A stretch of 64,000 bases of DNA from Ditibartonella apis (GCF_001952075.1 NZ_LXYU01000004.1:434001-498000), one strand, 5' to 3'; shown: positions 18,281 through 29,787, counted from the stretch's first letter. The notes: generated by a model from the letters alone, not told the origin. Made by a program: numbers and translations.

Positions 18281-19357
18281 CTAATCTTTTCGTTCCAGAA
18301 AACTTGTATCGCCATAAGAATAAAAACGATAGCCCGTTTCAATAGCATGTTGATAGGCGTGTTTCATTTCATCAAGCCCGCTAAAAGCCGATACAAGCAT
18401 GAATAATGTCGAGCGCGGCAAGTGGAAATTCGTCATCAGGCAATCGACAAAACGGAAATGATAACCCGGTGTTATAAAAATATCGGTTGAACCGGCCCAT
18501 GCATCAAGCAGCCCCTTTTCATCCGCAGCACTTTCCAGAAGTCGCATCGCCGTTGTCCCAACAGCAATAACCCTGTTGCCACGTTTTTTTACAGCCATCA
18601 GCGCATCAGCCGTTTGTTGGTCTATATGACCAATTTCAGAATGCATTTTATGATCTTTTGTATCGTCAACCTTGACGGGCAAAAAAGTGCCTGCACCAAC
18701 ATGGAGCGTTACAAAATATTCTTCGACACCCCGATCTTTGATCTGGTGCATCAAATCCTTGGTAAAATGAAGACCGGCAGTCGGCGCCGCGACGGCCCCC
18801 TCTTCGCGTGCATAAACGGTCTGGTAATCGGTTTCGTCACGCTTGTCCTCGCCCCGTTTCAAAGCAATATAAGGTGGCAAAGGCATGTGACCGATAAGAG
18901 CGATTTCACGATCAAGCTCCGCACCCGATTTATCGAACTCCAACAGCATTTCGCCGTTTTCGCCTTTTTCACGAACCTTGGCAACAAGCTTGTCATCATC
19001 GCCAAGACTTCTATCCTTCTTGTTGAAAACGATTGTTTCGCCAATTTTTAAACGTTTTGCGGGACGAACAAAAGCAAGCCACTCGTTAGGGCTTACGCGT
19101 TTATGAAGTGTTGCACCAATATGGGCAATGGCTGCATCGCGCCGCCGTTCCCCCTGAAGTTGGGCTTTTATAACCTTGGTGTCATTGAAAACTAGTGCAT
19201 CGCCTTTTCTGAGAAGCGAGGGTAAATCACGCACATGTAAATCTTCGAGACTTCCACCTTTTCCGACATGTAAGAGACGGGCACTTTCCCGCGGCACAGC
19301 CGGACGCAAAGCGATTTGTTTTTCAGGTAACTCGAAATCAAAAAGATCAACTTGCAT
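18281..19357 (-). CDS. queA: tRNA preQ1(34) S-adenosylmethionine ribosyltransferase-isomerase
   Basis: QueA moves the ribosyl moiety of SAM onto preQ1 in tRNA, producing epoxyqueuosine, directly after the Tgt step. The product starts [19 protein letters not shown], the conserved QueA N-terminus, and has [25 protein letters not shown] and [13 protein letters not shown] use the ATG at 19357 (358 residues); a longer frame from 19408 adds 17 unconserved residues. The Shine-Dalgarno sequence is weak. It is followed at once by tgt; queG or queH would have to act elsewhere. Confidence 0.95.
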   Translation of the reverse strand: MQVDLFDFELPEKQIALRPAVPRESARLLHVGKGGSLEDLHVRDLPSLLRKGDALVFNDTKVIKAQLQGERRRDAAIAHIGATLHKRVSPNEWLAFVRPAKRLKIGETIVFNKKDRSLGDDDKLVAKVREKGENGEMLLEFDKSGAELDREIALIGHMPLPPYIALKRGEDKRDETDYQTVYAREEGAVAAPTAGLHFTKDLMHQIKDRGVEEYFVTLHVGAGTFLPVKVDDTKDHKMHSEIGHIDQQTADALMAVKKRGNRVIAVGTTAMRLLESAADEKGLLDAWAGSTDIFITPGYHFRFVDCLMTNFHLPRSTLFMLVSAFSGLDEMKHAYQHAIETGYRFYSYGDTSFLERKD

Positions 19358-19482
19358 AAGAGCGCACGCACATTCATAAATCGGACAAGCGGATAATGCT
19401 TGTCGCACTGTTATATCGGATTAAAAGACCAACCTTTATGGAGGCCTTGCCAAGGATACTTGGTAATGGCTTTTTACTAAAG

Positions 19483-19638
19483 CATTTTCCGAAAAGTGTG
19501 AAGCGGTTTTCGGAGTCAAAAACGCGCCACTAAAAACCCATTTTCCGAAAAGTGTGAAGCGGTTTTCGGAATCAAAAATGCGTTGCTAAAAACCCGTTTT
19601 CTAAACACTTTAAAACTGCTTTTGCGGGAGTAATGAAC
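19483..19638. repeat. Tandem 56-bp repeat with palindromic core, two full copies and one degenerate
   Basis: Copy 1 is 19483-19538 and copy 2 is 19539-19594, directly adjacent, identical at 51 of 56 positions by eye. A third, diverged copy seems to follow from 19595. Each full copy holds a palindrome: CCGAAAA and TTTTCGG around GTGTGAAGCGG. From memory, palindromes of the CCGAAAACCG...CTTTTCGG type are common intergenic elements in Rhizobiales. Confidence 0.9.
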
Positions 19639-20167
19639 TAAGCAATCTCTTTAATCATCGAAAATAGAATACGGGCATAACGCGATTTTTCCCTTAAAAT
19701 TCCGGTTGAGAGCAAGCGTCCCGCTCGTAATAACAAATGATCAATCCCGTAAATGGCGAGCATCGAACCTGAATATAAATTTAAAATAACTATTGAAAGG
19801 ATTTGCCGGAAAACATCAGGGAATGAAATTGAAATGATATATTTTCATCCCGCTTTTCCGAAGTTTTTCCTGCAATAAAACAAATGAATATCCGGATATT
19901 TTACATAAGAAAAATAATGAAAATCCGGTTTTTAGCGCCGCGCAAAATCACTTTGACATTTAAGCTTTTTTAGTGCCAATTGCCCGTTCGTTCCCGATGC
20001 CAAACATCTTATAAAAGGGTGATCCGAACGATATAAAAAATATCGACAAAAACTTTTTTACATTAAAATTCAAATCGTTAAATGCCAAACATGAATCATT
20101 TTGTGAAGATTATATTGCTGCTGTTTCTATAGAGATACAAACTTCCATCTGCCAGAATTTTGCGTTT

Positions 20168-20210
20168 TAAAAAAGCAAAAGGTGCTCCGAATTTTATTCA
20201 GAACACCTTC
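20168..20210 (-). terminator. Intrinsic terminator of ppiB
   Basis: On the minus strand AAGGTGTTC (20209-20201) pairs with GAGCACCTT (20187-20179) with one mismatch, followed by a T-rich tail TTGCTTTTTT. It lies about 55 bp beyond the ppiB stop. Confidence 0.8.
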
Positions 20211-20262
20211 TTTGAAGTTTCATAAATCAAAGCTTCCGAACAACTGTGTCGAGCCTTGAAAA

Positions 20263-20775
20263 TTATTTTTTATCGGCAGCAATTATTGCTTTGACAATGC
20301 TATCAGGATCACTGACAGGCTCGCCTTTTTTGAGCTTGTCGACATTTTCCATGCCTTCAATGACCTGTCCCCAAACAGTATATTGACGATTGAGCCACGG
20401 AGCATCCTCAAAACAGATAAAAAACTGGGAGTTTGCCGAATTCGGGTTTTGACTGCGTGCCATAGAGGCCGTGCCGCGCTTGTGTGGAACATTGGAAAAT
20501 TCGGCTTTAAGATCGGGCTTGTCCGACCCACCCATGCCTGCGCGTGATGCGTTGAACTTTTTGCCGCCTTTTTTGCCAAACTCGACATCGCCTGTCTGTG
20601 CCATAAAACCGTCTATCACGCGGTGAAAAACCACATTGTCGTAAGCGCCTTCGCGGGTTAATTCTTTAATTCTCTTGACGTGTTCGGGTGCAATTTCGGG
20701 CAATAATTCTATAACCACATTGCCCTTTGTCGTTTCCAGTATCAGAGTATTTTCCGGATCTTTAATCTCAGCCAT
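20263..20775 (-). CDS. ppiB: Cytoplasmic cyclophilin-type peptidyl-prolyl isomerase
   Basis: Cyclophilin catalysing cis-trans isomerisation of prolyl bonds. The 170-residue protein lacks a signal peptide (it starts MAEIKDPENTLILET) and has the cyclophilin core: VVFHRVIDGFMAQTGDVEFG with the catalytic arginine, MARSQNPNSANSQFFI and the LNRQYTVWGQVIEGM block. It lies 10 bp downstream of a second, exported cyclophilin with which it shares most of its core, so the pair arose by tandem duplication and now probably serves two compartments. A strong terminator follows. Confidence 0.94.
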   Translation of the reverse strand: MAEIKDPENTLILETTKGNVVIELLPEIAPEHVKRIKELTREGAYDNVVFHRVIDGFMAQTGDVEFGKKGGKKFNASRAGMGGSDKPDLKAEFSNVPHKRGTASMARSQNPNSANSQFFICFEDAPWLNRQYTVWGQVIEGMENVDKLKKGEPVSDPDSIVKAIIAADKK

Positions 20776-20785
20776 TTCTTTTCCT

Positions 20786-21367
20786 TTATTTTGTAGCTTC
20801 GATACGTGCTTTTATAATGACGTCAGGGTCAGCAACCGAACCGTTATTATCGGCACGCCCTTTTTTGATTTTATCAACGACATCCATGCCTTTTACCACT
20901 TCACCAACAACTGTGTACTGGCCGTTGAGGAAAGAAGCATCATCAAAACAGATAAAAAACTGTGAATTGGCTGAATTCGGATCTTGGGAACGTGCCATAC
21001 CGACTGTGCCGCGTTTGAATGGTACTTTGGAAAATTCTGCTGCAAGGTCGGGATATTGTGACCCACCCATGCCTGCACGACGAATATTGAATTCGGGGCT
21101 GCCTTTTTTGCCGAATTTTACATCGCCGGTCTGTGCCATAAAGCCCGGAATAACCCGATGGAAGACAACATTATCATAAGCACCTTCTTTGGTGAGCTTC
21201 TCGATTTGTGCGACATGCTTGGGAGCAAGATCAGGCCGCAACCGGATTGTGACATCACCATCTTTCAATGTTAAGACAAGATTTTCTCCACCGGAGGCAA
21301 AAGCTACGGAACCAAGCGAAAAAAGTGCAAACAGAACGGCCATAACGCCTAAAAGTTTACGAACCAA
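20786..21367 (-). CDS. ppiA: Exported cyclophilin-type peptidyl-prolyl isomerase
   Basis: A 193-residue cyclophilin with a signal peptide: MVRKLLGVMAVLFALFSLGS with likely cleavage after VAFA (about residue 24). The mature part has VVFHRVIPGFMAQTGDVKFG, MARSQDPNSANSQFFI and LNGQYTVVGEVVKGM, so the active-site residues are present and the protein should act in the periplasm on outer-membrane or secreted proteins. It sits between coaD (13-bp gap) and ppiB (10-bp gap) in one probable operon. Paralogue of its neighbour; gene symbols are assigned by compartment only. Confidence 0.93.
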   Translation of the reverse strand: MVRKLLGVMAVLFALFSLGSVAFASGGENLVLTLKDGDVTIRLRPDLAPKHVAQIEKLTKEGAYDNVVFHRVIPGFMAQTGDVKFGKKGSPEFNIRRAGMGGSQYPDLAAEFSKVPFKRGTVGMARSQDPNSANSQFFICFDDASFLNGQYTVVGEVVKGMDVVDKIKKGRADNNGSVADPDVIIKARIEATK

Positions 21368-21380
21368 AGTTTTTCTCCAT

Positions 21381-21875
21381 TTATGATTTGAATTTTTTTA
21401 TCAATGCGGATGCCACATTTTCAGGAACAAAGGGCGAAACATCACCACCCATCAATGCAATTTGCCGAACAAGAGTAGCGGAAATTGACCGAACCGCATC
21501 AGCTGCTGGCAAGAACAATGTCTGTATTCCGGGTGCCAGCGCCCTATTCATGCCGGCAAGCTGCATTTCATAGTTAAAATCGGTTCCATCTCGCAAACCA
21601 CGTATGATAAAATTTGCGCCGATCTCACGTGCTGTATTAACCAGCAAATTGTCGAAGGAAATAACTTCCAAACGCTTTTCTGTGTCTCTCAGAACAGTCT
21701 TCGCGACCGTTTCAATCAGTTTCTTACGTTCTTCAAACGTAAAAAGCGGGGCTTTACTCGGGTGGATGCCAATGGCAACAACAACCTTGTCAGCTACTCC
21801 AAAGGCACCCCGCAAAACGTCAAGATGTCCATTGGTAATCGGATCAAACGAACCAGCAAAAATTGCTACTTTCAT
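21381..21875 (-). CDS. coaD: Pantetheine-phosphate adenylyltransferase
   Basis: CoaD adenylates 4'-phosphopantetheine, the penultimate step to coenzyme A. The 164 residues show the nucleotidyltransferase start [18 protein letters not shown], with the TNGH version of the HxGH motif, then [15 protein letters not shown] and the [10 protein letters not shown] motif near the end. ATG at 21875 is preceded by GGAGGTGAAAG, a strong Shine-Dalgarno sequence. It lies 40 bp downstream of gyrA and upstream of the cyclophilins, an order I associate with Brucella and Bartonella genomes. Confidence 0.96.
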   Translation of the reverse strand: MKVAIFAGSFDPITNGHLDVLRGAFGVADKVVVAIGIHPSKAPLFTFEERKKLIETVAKTVLRDTEKRLEVISFDNLLVNTAREIGANFIIRGLRDGTDFNYEMQLAGMNRALAPGIQTLFLPAADAVRSISATLVRQIALMGGDVSPFVPENVASALIKKFKS

Positions 21876-21915
21876 CTTTCACCTCCCGTCAGCCATCCTG
21901 ATATGACCTGATTAT

Positions 21916-24705
21916 TCAATCATCCGTTTGCGTATCAGAATTGTCTGATGAACCGTTGTCATCATTCGCCACAGTTTCGTCAACGTCACTGTCGTCTTCC
22001 GATTCAGAGATGCGTTCAACCGAAACAACTTTTTCGTTTTCGGCTGTATCGAAAATCGTGACACCTTTTGTCGAACGTCCTGCAATGCGAATTCCTGCCA
22101 CCGGAACGCGGATGAGTTTTCCTCCATCCGAAACAAGCATGATCTGATCACTTTCCTCAACGGGGAAAGCCGCAACCAGCTTGCCGATTTCGGCCGTCTT
22201 TGAAGGATCTGTGGCTCTTATTCCTTTGCCACCACGACCGGAAATTCTGAATTCGTAGGATGAAGAACGTTTGCCATAACCAAACTCGCTTACTGTCAAC
22301 AGCATCTGTTCATGTTGAGACAACTCGTTATAACGTACGTCGCTAAGATCGGCATCGCCTGTTGCTTCTTCCTCGTCACTGATCGTCACATCATCGCTAT
22401 CGTTACCGGCTGCACGGCGTTCGGCAACGGCGCGTTTGAGATAGGCCGACCGTTCGGCTGGTGTTGCCTCGACATGCTCCAGAATAGCCATTGAGATGAC
22501 TTTATCACCTTCGCCGAGATTGATACCGCGCACGCCAATGGAATTTCTACCGGCAAAGACACGAACATCGGAAACGGCAAAACGGATACATTGACCATCG
22601 GCAGTGGTGAGAACCACATCATCATTTTCCGTACAGGTATCGACAGACAGAATTTCATCTTCATCATCGTCGAATTTCATCGCAATTTTACCGTTGCGAT
22701 TAACTTGTACAAAGTCGGAAAGCTTGTTTCGCCGCACGGTACCACGTGTTGTTGCAAACATGACATCAAGTTCGCTCCAGCTTTCTTCATCCTCCGGCAA
22801 TGGCATGATTGTAGTGATGCGTTCACCCTGCTGCAACGGCAGAAGATTGATGAGCGCTTTACCACGCGATTGGGGCGTACCGACCGGCAACCGCCACACT
22901 TTTTCCTTGTAAACAATACCGCGCGAAGAGAAGAACAGAACCGGTGCATGGGTATTGGCAACAAACAGACGGGTTACAAAATCCTCGTCTTTTGTTGTCA
23001 TGCCGGAGCGGCCCTTACCACCGCGATGTTGCGCCCGATAAGTATTGAGCGGAACGCGCTTGATATAGCCGCTATGGCTTACAGTGACGACCATTTCTTC
23101 ACGTGCAATGAGGTCTTCGTCATCCATTTCGGCACCACCGGAGCCGAATGACGTAAGACGAGGTGTGGCAAATTCATTGCGAACAGCCATCAATTCGTCT
23201 TTGACAATAGTCAAGACGCGCAAACGAGAACCCAGAATATCGAGATAATCGGTAATTTCAGCACCAATTTTATTGAGCTCGTCGGCAATCTCGTCGCGCC
23301 CCAAAGCTGTCAGGCGTTGCAAGCGCAAATCAAGAATAGCACGCGCCTGCTCTTCCGAAAGATTATAGGTGTTATCCTCATGAATAATGTGACGGGGGTC
23401 ATCAATCAATTCAATAAGATGGCGGACTTCCGCAGCCGGCCAGCGACGTGTCATCAACTGGTCACGTGCGGTTTGCGGGTCCGGTGCATTACGAATAAGC
23501 TGGATGACTTCGTCGATATTGGCAACAGCAATTGCCAGACCAACCAAAACATGGGCACGTTCACGTGCTTTGCGCAGCAAAAATTTGGTACGCCGTGTAA
23601 CAACTTCTTCACGGAACAGGACGAACGCCTTAAGCATGTCAAGAAGCGTCATCTGTTCAGGCTTACCGCCATTTAACGCAACCATATTGCAGCCGAACGA
23701 GGTTTGCAAAGGTGTGTAGCGGTAAAGCTGGTTCAATACAACATCGGCAACGGCATCGCGCTTCAGCTCGATCACAACGCGATAGCCTTCACGATCGGAT
23801 TCATCGCGTAAATCCGAAATGCCTTCAATACGTTTTTCGCGTACAAGCTCGGCAATTTTTTCGACCATTGTCGCTTTATTCACCTGATAGGGAATTTCGG
23901 TAACAACGATGGCCTGACGGTCATTGCGGATATCTTCGACTTCAACCTTGGCACGCATAATGAGCGAGCCGCGTCCCGTCTCATAGGCCGAACGTATGCC
24001 GGCGCGCCCGAGGATGATCCCGCCGGTCGGAAAATCCGGCCCCGGTATAATCTTGAGCATTTCGTCGAGCGTTATGGCCGGATTATCAATGAGTGCGACG
24101 CAACCATCAACAATTTCGCCCAAATTGTGCGGCGGAATATTGGTGGCCATACCGACCGCAATACCGCCTGAACCGTTAACGAGAAGGTTCGGGAAACGTG
24201 CCGGAAGGACAATCGGTTCCTGCTCACGGCCATCATAGTTATCCTGAAAATCGACCGTTTCTTTATCAATATCATAAAGCAGACTATCGGAAACTTTTTC
24301 CAGCCGGCATTCGGTATAACGCATAGCTGCCGGCGGATCACCATCAATTGAACCGAAGTTTCCCTGCCCGTCAATAAGCGGAACGCGCAGCGAAAAATCC
24401 TGCGCCATACGGACCAGCGCATCATAAATAGACGAATCGCCATGAGGGTGGAATTTACCCATCACCTCGCCGACAACACCGGCAGATTTGCGATAAGGCT
24501 TGTTATAAGAAAGCCCCATCTGGTTCATTGCATAGAGAATGCGTCGATGGACCGGTTTCATACCATCACGAACATCAGGCAGTGCACGCGATACAATCAC
24601 GCTCATGGCGTAATCGAGGTAGGAGCGCTCCATTTCCTCCACAATATTGACCGGTTCAATACCGTTCGGATTTCCTGAATCTGGTGGTATAATTTGATCG
24701 TTCAC
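21916..24705 (-). CDS. gyrA: DNA gyrase subunit A
   Basis: GyrA is the cleaving and religating subunit of gyrase (with GyrB, not in this window). Catalytic tyrosine is Y130 in AMRYTECRL. The quinolone-determining region reads [15 protein letters not shown]: serine at 91 (E. coli 83) and aspartate at 95 (E. coli 87), the susceptible-type residues. The C-terminal domain has six blade repeats with the gyrase box type motif [10 protein letters not shown]. 929 residues, with an acidic tail. It starts at GTG, ten bases after AAGGAAG. Divergent from the MarC gene over about 240 bp. Confidence 0.97.
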   Translation of the reverse strand: MNDQIIPPDSGNPNGIEPVNIVEEMERSYLDYAMSVIVSRALPDVRDGMKPVHRRILYAMNQMGLSYNKPYRKSAGVVGEVMGKFHPHGDSSIYDALVRMAQDFSLRVPLIDGQGNFGSIDGDPPAAMRYTECRLEKVSDSLLYDIDKETVDFQDNYDGREQEPIVLPARFPNLLVNGSGGIAVGMATNIPPHNLGEIVDGCVALIDNPAITLDEMLKIIPGPDFPTGGIILGRAGIRSAYETGRGSLIMRAKVEVEDIRNDRQAIVVTEIPYQVNKATMVEKIAELVREKRIEGISDLRDESDREGYRVVIELKRDAVADVVLNQLYRYTPLQTSFGCNMVALNGGKPEQMTLLDMLKAFVLFREEVVTRRTKFLLRKARERAHVLVGLAIAVANIDEVIQLIRNAPDPQTARDQLMTRRWPAAEVRHLIELIDDPRHIIHEDNTYNLSEEQARAILDLRLQRLTALGRDEIADELNKIGAEITDYLDILGSRLRVLTIVKDELMAVRNEFATPRLTSFGSGGAEMDDEDLIAREEMVVTVSHSGYIKRVPLNTYRAQHRGGKGRSGMTTKDEDFVTRLFVANTHAPVLFFSSRGIVYKEKVWRLPVGTPQSRGKALINLLPLQQGERITTIMPLPEDEESWSELDVMFATTRGTVRRNKLSDFVQVNRNGKIAMKFDDDEDEILSVDTCTENDDVVLTTADGQCIRFAVSDVRVFAGRNSIGVRGINLGEGDKVISMAILEHVEATPAERSAYLKRAVAERRAAGNDSDDVTISDEEEATGDADLSDVRYNELSQHEQMLLTVSEFGYGKRSSSYEFRISGRGGKGIRATDPSKTAEIGKLVAAFPVEESDQIMLVSDGGKLIRVPVAGIRIAGRSTKGVTIFDTAENEKVVSVERISESEDDSDVDETVANDDNGSSDNSDTQTDD

Positions 24706-24947
24706 GGCTACACAACTTCCTTAATAGAATCAGCCCTTCCTTTATAACGAAAAATGCCCCGAAAAGCCAATTTCTCTTGCCCTTCTATGTATGGATTTGG
24801 CTTTTATTTTCAGTGTGTTAGTTGGCCACAAGAAAAATCGGTGGATGACTTTATGTTGAATTTGTGCCATGAGAGCGGAAATGAATGATTTTAACTGCCC
24901 CTCATTTTGGCAAATACCGAATGATGGCGCACCAAGGAGTAACAATC

Positions 24948-25580
24948 ATGTTTGATGCAGGTTTGTTGCTGAATGCGTTTATCACATTACTGGTTACGAT
25001 TGATCCTGTGGGGCTGGTGCCGATTTTCCTCGGACTGACGCGCGAAATGACCCATATGGAACGCAAGTCCACCGCAATGGCTGCTTCTGTCATTTCTTTT
25101 GTCATTCTGCTCGCTTTCGCGCTTATTGGTGGGGCGATCTTGGAAGGTTTGGGTATTTCACTCGGTGCATTCCAGATTGCAGGCGGTATTTTATTGTTTG
25201 CGATTGCTTTCGAAATGATTTTCGAAAAACGCTCGGCGAGAAAACAAAAGTCTGTCAAAACCGCGGTTACACGCGACCATATTCACAATATTGCAGCTTT
25301 TCCGCTTGCAATACCGATGATCGCCGGCCCCGGCGCGATCTCAGCCACCATTCTTATGGCGAGCAAGAATCCGGGTTTTATCGGCACTGCCGTTTCCTGC
25401 TTTGTGATCCTGATTTCGGTCATTGTCTGTTACGGTTTCATGCTTCTTGCCCATCCTATCGACAGACTTCTTGGTGAAACGGGCAGAACAATACTCACGC
25501 GCCTGTTCGGTGTCATCCTTGCAGCATTGGCGGTTCAATTCGTTGCCAACGGAATTTTGGCTCTCTTCCATATTGTGTGA
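24948..25580 (+). CDS. MarC family inner-membrane protein
   Basis: A 210-residue protein with six predicted membrane helices and the MarC family start FITLLVTIDPVGLVPIFLGL, in which DPVG is characteristic, plus GGILLFAIAFEMIF and FPLAIPMIAGPGAIS in the second half. Despite the name, MarC proteins have no proven role in antibiotic resistance; the function is unknown. ATG at 24948 follows AAGGAG by eight bases and is preferred to a longer frame from 24885. It is divergent from gyrA, and no clear terminator follows. Confidence 0.88.
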   Translation: MFDAGLLLNAFITLLVTIDPVGLVPIFLGLTREMTHMERKSTAMAASVISFVILLAFALIGGAILEGLGISLGAFQIAGGILLFAIAFEMIFEKRSARKQKSVKTAVTRDHIHNIAAFPLAIPMIAGPGAISATILMASKNPGFIGTAVSCFVILISVIVCYGFMLLAHPIDRLLGETGRTILTRLFGVILAALAVQFVANGILALFHIV

Positions 25581-26066
25581 AACTGCATCACCGCTAAACG
25601 CCCCTTCACCCATCATTTCAGGATTGTTGCGTATATCGTTGGTTGCAGATCGAATTTTCATGAAAGATTGCTGGGACGTCCAAAACGAAGAAGTGTTCAA
25701 AACAGTTCGCACCCTACGGGTGGCAGTCATTCCGGACAACTCTGGGATAGGCTGCTTCAATTCACCCAATCTTGCATATTGAAATGTCAACTTTATTTGT
25801 ATGCTAAGAAGGCTGTAAGATAGACTTTTCGGCTTCATAAAAGCCCCTCGCTCCCGTTTTTGCTAAAATCTATAAAAGCCCCTCGCTCCCGTTTTTGCTA
25901 AAATCTGCGATTTAATGAGGAACAACGGAAACGCGAAGCACTTTAAAATTTTTGAATTACGCAAATGCAGTTCAAAGAAGGTCGCGACAACGCTTTACGC
26001 GGCAACCGCAATTCAATGTATGGAACGGCAATTGCAAGGCGGGATAATCGCTAAAGAACTAGAGCC
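25581..26066. other. Non-coding gap between the MarC gene and ssb
   Basis: 486 bp between converging genes. It holds an exact 35-bp tandem duplication (25837-25906). A 67-codon plus-strand frame (25915-26118) overlaps the end of ssb and has no start signal or recognisable features; I do not call it. Confidence 0.6.
25837..25906. repeat. Perfect 35-bp tandem duplication
   Basis: The 35-base unit beginning ATAAAAGCCCCTCGCTCCCG is present at 25837-25871 and again at 25872-25906 without a mismatch. Identity implies a recent duplication or slippage. No coding function is seen. Confidence 0.95.
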
Positions 26067-26564
26067 TCAAAATGGAACATCGTCATCAAGCTGGCGTGAA
26101 AAATTGCTTTCTGATTGATTGTTTCCACCCTGATCGGAATTGCCGTACCCGCCGCCGAAACCACCAGAACCGGATTGATCGCTTACCTGTGGGCGACCGG
26201 CGCCAACTTCTCCACGACTATCAAGCATTTGCAATTCACCGCGATATTTTTGTAGAACAACCTCGGTCGTATAACGGTCGTTACCGTTTTGATCCTGCCA
26301 TTTGCGGGTTTGCAGCTGTCCTTCAATATAAACTTTTGCGCCCTTCTTCAGATATTGCTCGACAACTTTGACCAGATTTTCGTTAAAAATAACGACACTG
26401 TGCCATTCTGTCCGCTCGCGACGCTCACCAGTATTACGGTCACGCCACGTATCCGATGTTGCAATGCGCAAAGTTGCTACTTGATCGCCAGAATTCATCC
26501 TGCGAATTTCCGGATCTGCACCGAGATTACCAACCAGAATGACCTTGTTAACACTGCCTGCCAT
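26067..26564 (-). CDS. ssb: Single-stranded DNA-binding protein
   Basis: SSB coats single-stranded DNA in replication, repair and recombination as a tetramer. The 165-residue protein has the OB-fold (residues 1-115: [45 protein letters not shown]), then a glycine-rich flexible linker and the acidic partner-binding tip DDDVPF. It is divergent from uvrA, as in many bacteria; the shared region of about 235 bp holds a LexA box next to uvrA, with no second box close to ssb. Confidence 0.97.
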   Translation of the reverse strand: MAGSVNKVILVGNLGADPEIRRMNSGDQVATLRIATSDTWRDRNTGERRERTEWHSVVIFNENLVKVVEQYLKKGAKVYIEGQLQTRKWQDQNGNDRYTTEVVLQKYRGELQMLDSRGEVGAGRPQVSDQSGSGGFGGGYGNSDQGGNNQSESNFSRQLDDDVPF

Positions 26565-26766
26565 TATAAAAACTCCAAACTGCGCGGCAAAAAACCGAAA
26601 ATTAAATGCTAAAGCTCAATTTGCCACCATATAATCTATTTTTAAGCTTGGGGCAAAAAAGCCCGGTTTATTCATTGAATTTCCACAGAACTTCTATTTT
26701 CGTTATTGTTTTGGGTCGAATCTTACCATTGCAATTTTTGACCATCTCACCTATTTGAAAGCGAGT

Positions 26767-26781
26767 GTTCCATTTTTGTTC
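26767..26781 (+). promoter_or_regulatory. LexA (SOS) box upstream of uvrA
   Basis: GTTCCATTTTTGTTC fits the alphaproteobacterial LexA consensus GTTC-N7-GTTC exactly and ends 19 bp before the uvrA ATG, where a repressor would block transcription. uvrA is a standard SOS gene, so the match is unlikely to be chance. Confidence 0.85.
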
Positions 26782-26800
26782 TTTCCCCGCAAGGCCAAAT

Positions 26801-29716
26801 ATGTCCGATCAGAAATATATTTCAATACGTGGTGCCCGCCAACATAATTTAAAGAACATAGATCTCGATTTGCCACGAGACAAACTCATTGTCATGACTG
26901 GCCTTTCAGGATCCGGCAAATCGTCGCTTGCTTTCGATACGATCTATGCCGAAGGGCAAAGGCGATATGTTGAAAGCCTTTCGGCATATGCCAGACAATT
27001 TCTGGAAATGATGCAAAAACCGGATGTTGACCAGATTGATGGTCTCTCTCCGGCAATTTCTATTGAACAAAAGACCACAAGTCGTAACCCGCGGTCAACT
27101 GTCGGCACGGTTACCGAAATTCATGATTATATGCGCTTGTTGTTTGCGCGGGTCGGTGTGCCCTATTCGCCCGTCACTGGGTTACCCATTGAAAGCCAGA
27201 CCGTAAGCCAGATGGTTGATCGTATTATGGCGCTTCCTGAAGGAACACGGCTCTATATTCTGGCTCCGCTCGTACGCGGACGCAAAGGTGAATATAAAAA
27301 GGAAATGGCTGATCTCCTTAAAAAAGGTTTTCAGCGTGTCAAAATTGACGGCGTTTTTTACGAGATAGCTGATGTTCCCGAGCTCGATAAAAAATATAAA
27401 CATGATATTGATGTTGTCGTTGACCGCCTTGTCGTAAGACCTGATATTTCCGCCCGCCTTGCCGATAGTCTTGAAACCTGTCTTCATCTGGCTGATGGAT
27501 TGGCCGTTGCAGAACTTGCTGATAAACCGCTTCCAAAAGAACAAACAGCCGGCGGTTCAGCCAATAAATCGAAAAATGACACACACGAGCGTTTACTCTT
27601 TTCTGAAAAGTTCGCCTGTCCTGTTTCCGGCTTTACAATTCCCGAAATTGAGCCGAGGCTTTTTTCTTTTAACAATCCGTTTGGTGCTTGCCCGACCTGC
27701 GACGGCTTGGGGTCGCTTCAGGCAATTGATCCGGCAATGGTGGTGCCAGACGAGAATTTGTCTTTGAAAGCCGGTGCGATTGCTCCATGGTCGAAATCCT
27801 CTTCACCTTATTACAATCAGACACTTGAAGCACTCGGAAAGGCATATCACTTCAAGCTTACCGACAAATGGAAAGACCTTTCCGAAGAAGCTCGTCACGC
27901 TATCCTTTACGGCACGGGCAAAAAAGAAGTAACATTTACCTATCACGACGGTATGCGCTCCTATTCTGCGACAAAAAGTTTTGAAGGTGTTATCCCGAAT
28001 ATGGAACGGCGCTGGAAAGAGACTGATTCTGCCTGGTCACGCGAGGAGATTGAGCGTTATATGTCATCTTCCCCTTGTCCGGCATGTAAAGGCTATCGGT
28101 TGAAGCCGGAAGCTCTAGCTGTAAAAATCAATAAACTTCATATTGGTGAAGTGTCCGAAATGTCGATTTCCAAAGCCGACAAATGGTTTCAGGAAGTTGA
28201 CAAAACCTTCAATGAAAAACAGAAGAATATTGCTTCACGCATTTTGAAAGAAATTCGCGACCGTTTGAAATTTCTGAACGATGTCGGACTTGAATATCTC
28301 ACTCTAGCGCGTGCCTCCGGTACATTATCGGGTGGTGAAAGCCAACGTATCCGACTTGCTTCGCAAATCGGATCAGGCTTGACCGGCGTTCTCTATGTTC
28401 TGGATGAACCGTCTATCGGATTACACCAGCGCGATAATGCACGTCTTCTTGAAACACTTAAACATTTACGCGATCTCGGCAATACAGTTATCGTTGTCGA
28501 ACATGATGAAGATGCCATTCTGACTGCTGATTATGTTGTCGATATCGGTCCGGCCGCGGGTGTTAACGGAGGTAAAGTCGTCGCGCAAGGAACGCCAAAA
28601 GATATTATGGATGATCCGGCTTCACTCACCGGCCAATATCTTTCAGGTAAAATGTTTGTTCCCGTGCCGGCCGAGCGTCGCAAAATTTCCAAGACAAAGA
28701 AATTGCGCGTCGTCGGGGCGAGAGGCAATAATTTAAAGAATATTACAGCCGATATTCCTCTTGGAACGTTTACCTGTGTCACCGGTGTTTCGGGTGGTGG
28801 CAAATCGACATTCCTTATCGAGACTCTGTTCAAAGCGGCCTCGCGCCGCATCATGGGAAGCCGCGAACATCCGGCAGAACATGATCGAATCGAGGGGCTT
28901 GAATATCTCGACAAAGTTATCGACATTGACCAATCCCCGATCGGGCGCACACCGCGTTCGAATCCGGCAACCTATACCGGCGCTTTCACGCCAATACGTG
29001 ATTGGTTTGCCGGCTTGCCGGAAGCAAAAGCCCGTGGTTATCAGGCGGGACGTTTTTCATTCAATGTCAAGGGCGGGCGCTGCGAAGCCTGTCAGGGCGA
29101 TGGTGTCATAAAAATCGAAATGCACTTTTTGCCGGATGTCTATGTAACGTGCGATGTATGCCACGGAAAACGCTATAATCGGGAGACGTTGGAAGTCACC
29201 TATAAAGGTAAATCCATCGCCGATGTCCTTGATATGACGGTAGACGAAGCGGCGGAATTTTTTCAAGCAGTCCCCGCTATTCGCGACAAGATGGATACAT
29301 TGGTCAAGGTCGGGCTTGGCTATGTCAAGGTCGGGCAACAAGCGACAACCCTTTCCGGCGGTGAAGCACAACGCGTAAAGTTAGCAAAAGAACTGGCCCG
29401 CAAGGCAACCGGTCGGACACTCTATATTCTTGACGAGCCGACAACAGGTCTGCACTTTCACGACGTTGCGAAACTTCTTGAAGTTCTGCATGAATTGGTC
29501 GATCAGGGAAATACCGTTGCTGTTATCGAGCACAATCTTGAAGTGATCAAAACAGCCGACTGGATCATCGACCTTGGTCCCGAAGGTGGCGATGGCGGCG
29601 GCGAAATCGTTGCTGTCGGCCGTCCAGAAGATATTGTGAAAGTCGAACGCTCTTACACCGGACAGTTCCTGAAAGAGCTTCTGGAACGCCGGCCAACAAA
29701 AAAAGCGGTATCGTAA
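26801..29716 (+). CDS. uvrA: Excinuclease ABC subunit A
   Basis: UvrA is the damage-sensing ATPase of nucleotide excision repair. The 971-residue protein has two ABC modules: Walker [10 protein letters not shown] (34-42) and GVSGGGKST, signatures LSGGESQR and LSGGEAQR, and zinc modules CPVSGF...CPTC and CEAC...CDVC. The ATG at 26801 is preferred to an upstream ATG at 26765 because the longer start would overlap the LexA box and adds residues outside the family start. A strong terminator follows 40 bp after the stop. Confidence 0.97.
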   Translation: MSDQKYISIRGARQHNLKNIDLDLPRDKLIVMTGLSGSGKSSLAFDTIYAEGQRRYVESLSAYARQFLEMMQKPDVDQIDGLSPAISIEQKTTSRNPRSTVGTVTEIHDYMRLLFARVGVPYSPVTGLPIESQTVSQMVDRIMALPEGTRLYILAPLVRGRKGEYKKEMADLLKKGFQRVKIDGVFYEIADVPELDKKYKHDIDVVVDRLVVRPDISARLADSLETCLHLADGLAVAELADKPLPKEQTAGGSANKSKNDTHERLLFSEKFACPVSGFTIPEIEPRLFSFNNPFGACPTCDGLGSLQAIDPAMVVPDENLSLKAGAIAPWSKSSSPYYNQTLEALGKAYHFKLTDKWKDLSEEARHAILYGTGKKEVTFTYHDGMRSYSATKSFEGVIPNMERRWKETDSAWSREEIERYMSSSPCPACKGYRLKPEALAVKINKLHIGEVSEMSISKADKWFQEVDKTFNEKQKNIASRILKEIRDRLKFLNDVGLEYLTLARASGTLSGGESQRIRLASQIGSGLTGVLYVLDEPSIGLHQRDNARLLETLKHLRDLGNTVIVVEHDEDAILTADYVVDIGPAAGVNGGKVVAQGTPKDIMDDPASLTGQYLSGKMFVPVPAERRKISKTKKLRVVGARGNNLKNITADIPLGTFTCVTGVSGGGKSTFLIETLFKAASRRIMGSREHPAEHDRIEGLEYLDKVIDIDQSPIGRTPRSNPATYTGAFTPIRDWFAGLPEAKARGYQAGRFSFNVKGGRCEACQGDGVIKIEMHFLPDVYVTCDVCHGKRYNRETLEVTYKGKSIADVLDMTVDEAAEFFQAVPAIRDKMDTLVKVGLGYVKVGQQATTLSGGEAQRVKLAKELARKATGRTLYILDEPTTGLHFHDVAKLLEVLHELVDQGNTVAVIEHNLEVIKTADWIIDLGPEGGDGGGEIVAVGRPEDIVKVERSYTGQFLKELLERRPTKKAVS

Positions 29717-29753
29717 CACACGGACAAACGAAACTCTTTTCAAGAAAATAATA

Positions 29754-29787
29754 AAAAGGCAGGGATGTTCAATTCCTGCCTTCTTTG
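29754..29787 (+). terminator. Intrinsic terminator of uvrA
   Basis: AAGGCAGG (29756-29763) pairs with CCTGCCTT (29775-29782), followed by TTCTTT. Confidence 0.8.

Larger units (their letters stand above)
19409..20262. other. Long non-coding gap upstream of queA
   Basis: About 850 bp without a supported gene. It contains a tandem 56-bp repeat (19483-19594, with a degenerate third copy), an A+T-rich stretch (19640-20160) in which I see no gene, and the ppiB terminator near its right end. The queA promoter should be near the left end. Confidence 0.6.

Noticed and set aside
25915..26118. 67-codon plus-strand frame before ssb
   Set aside because: Overlaps the ssb 3' end antisense, lacks a start signal and shows no known features.
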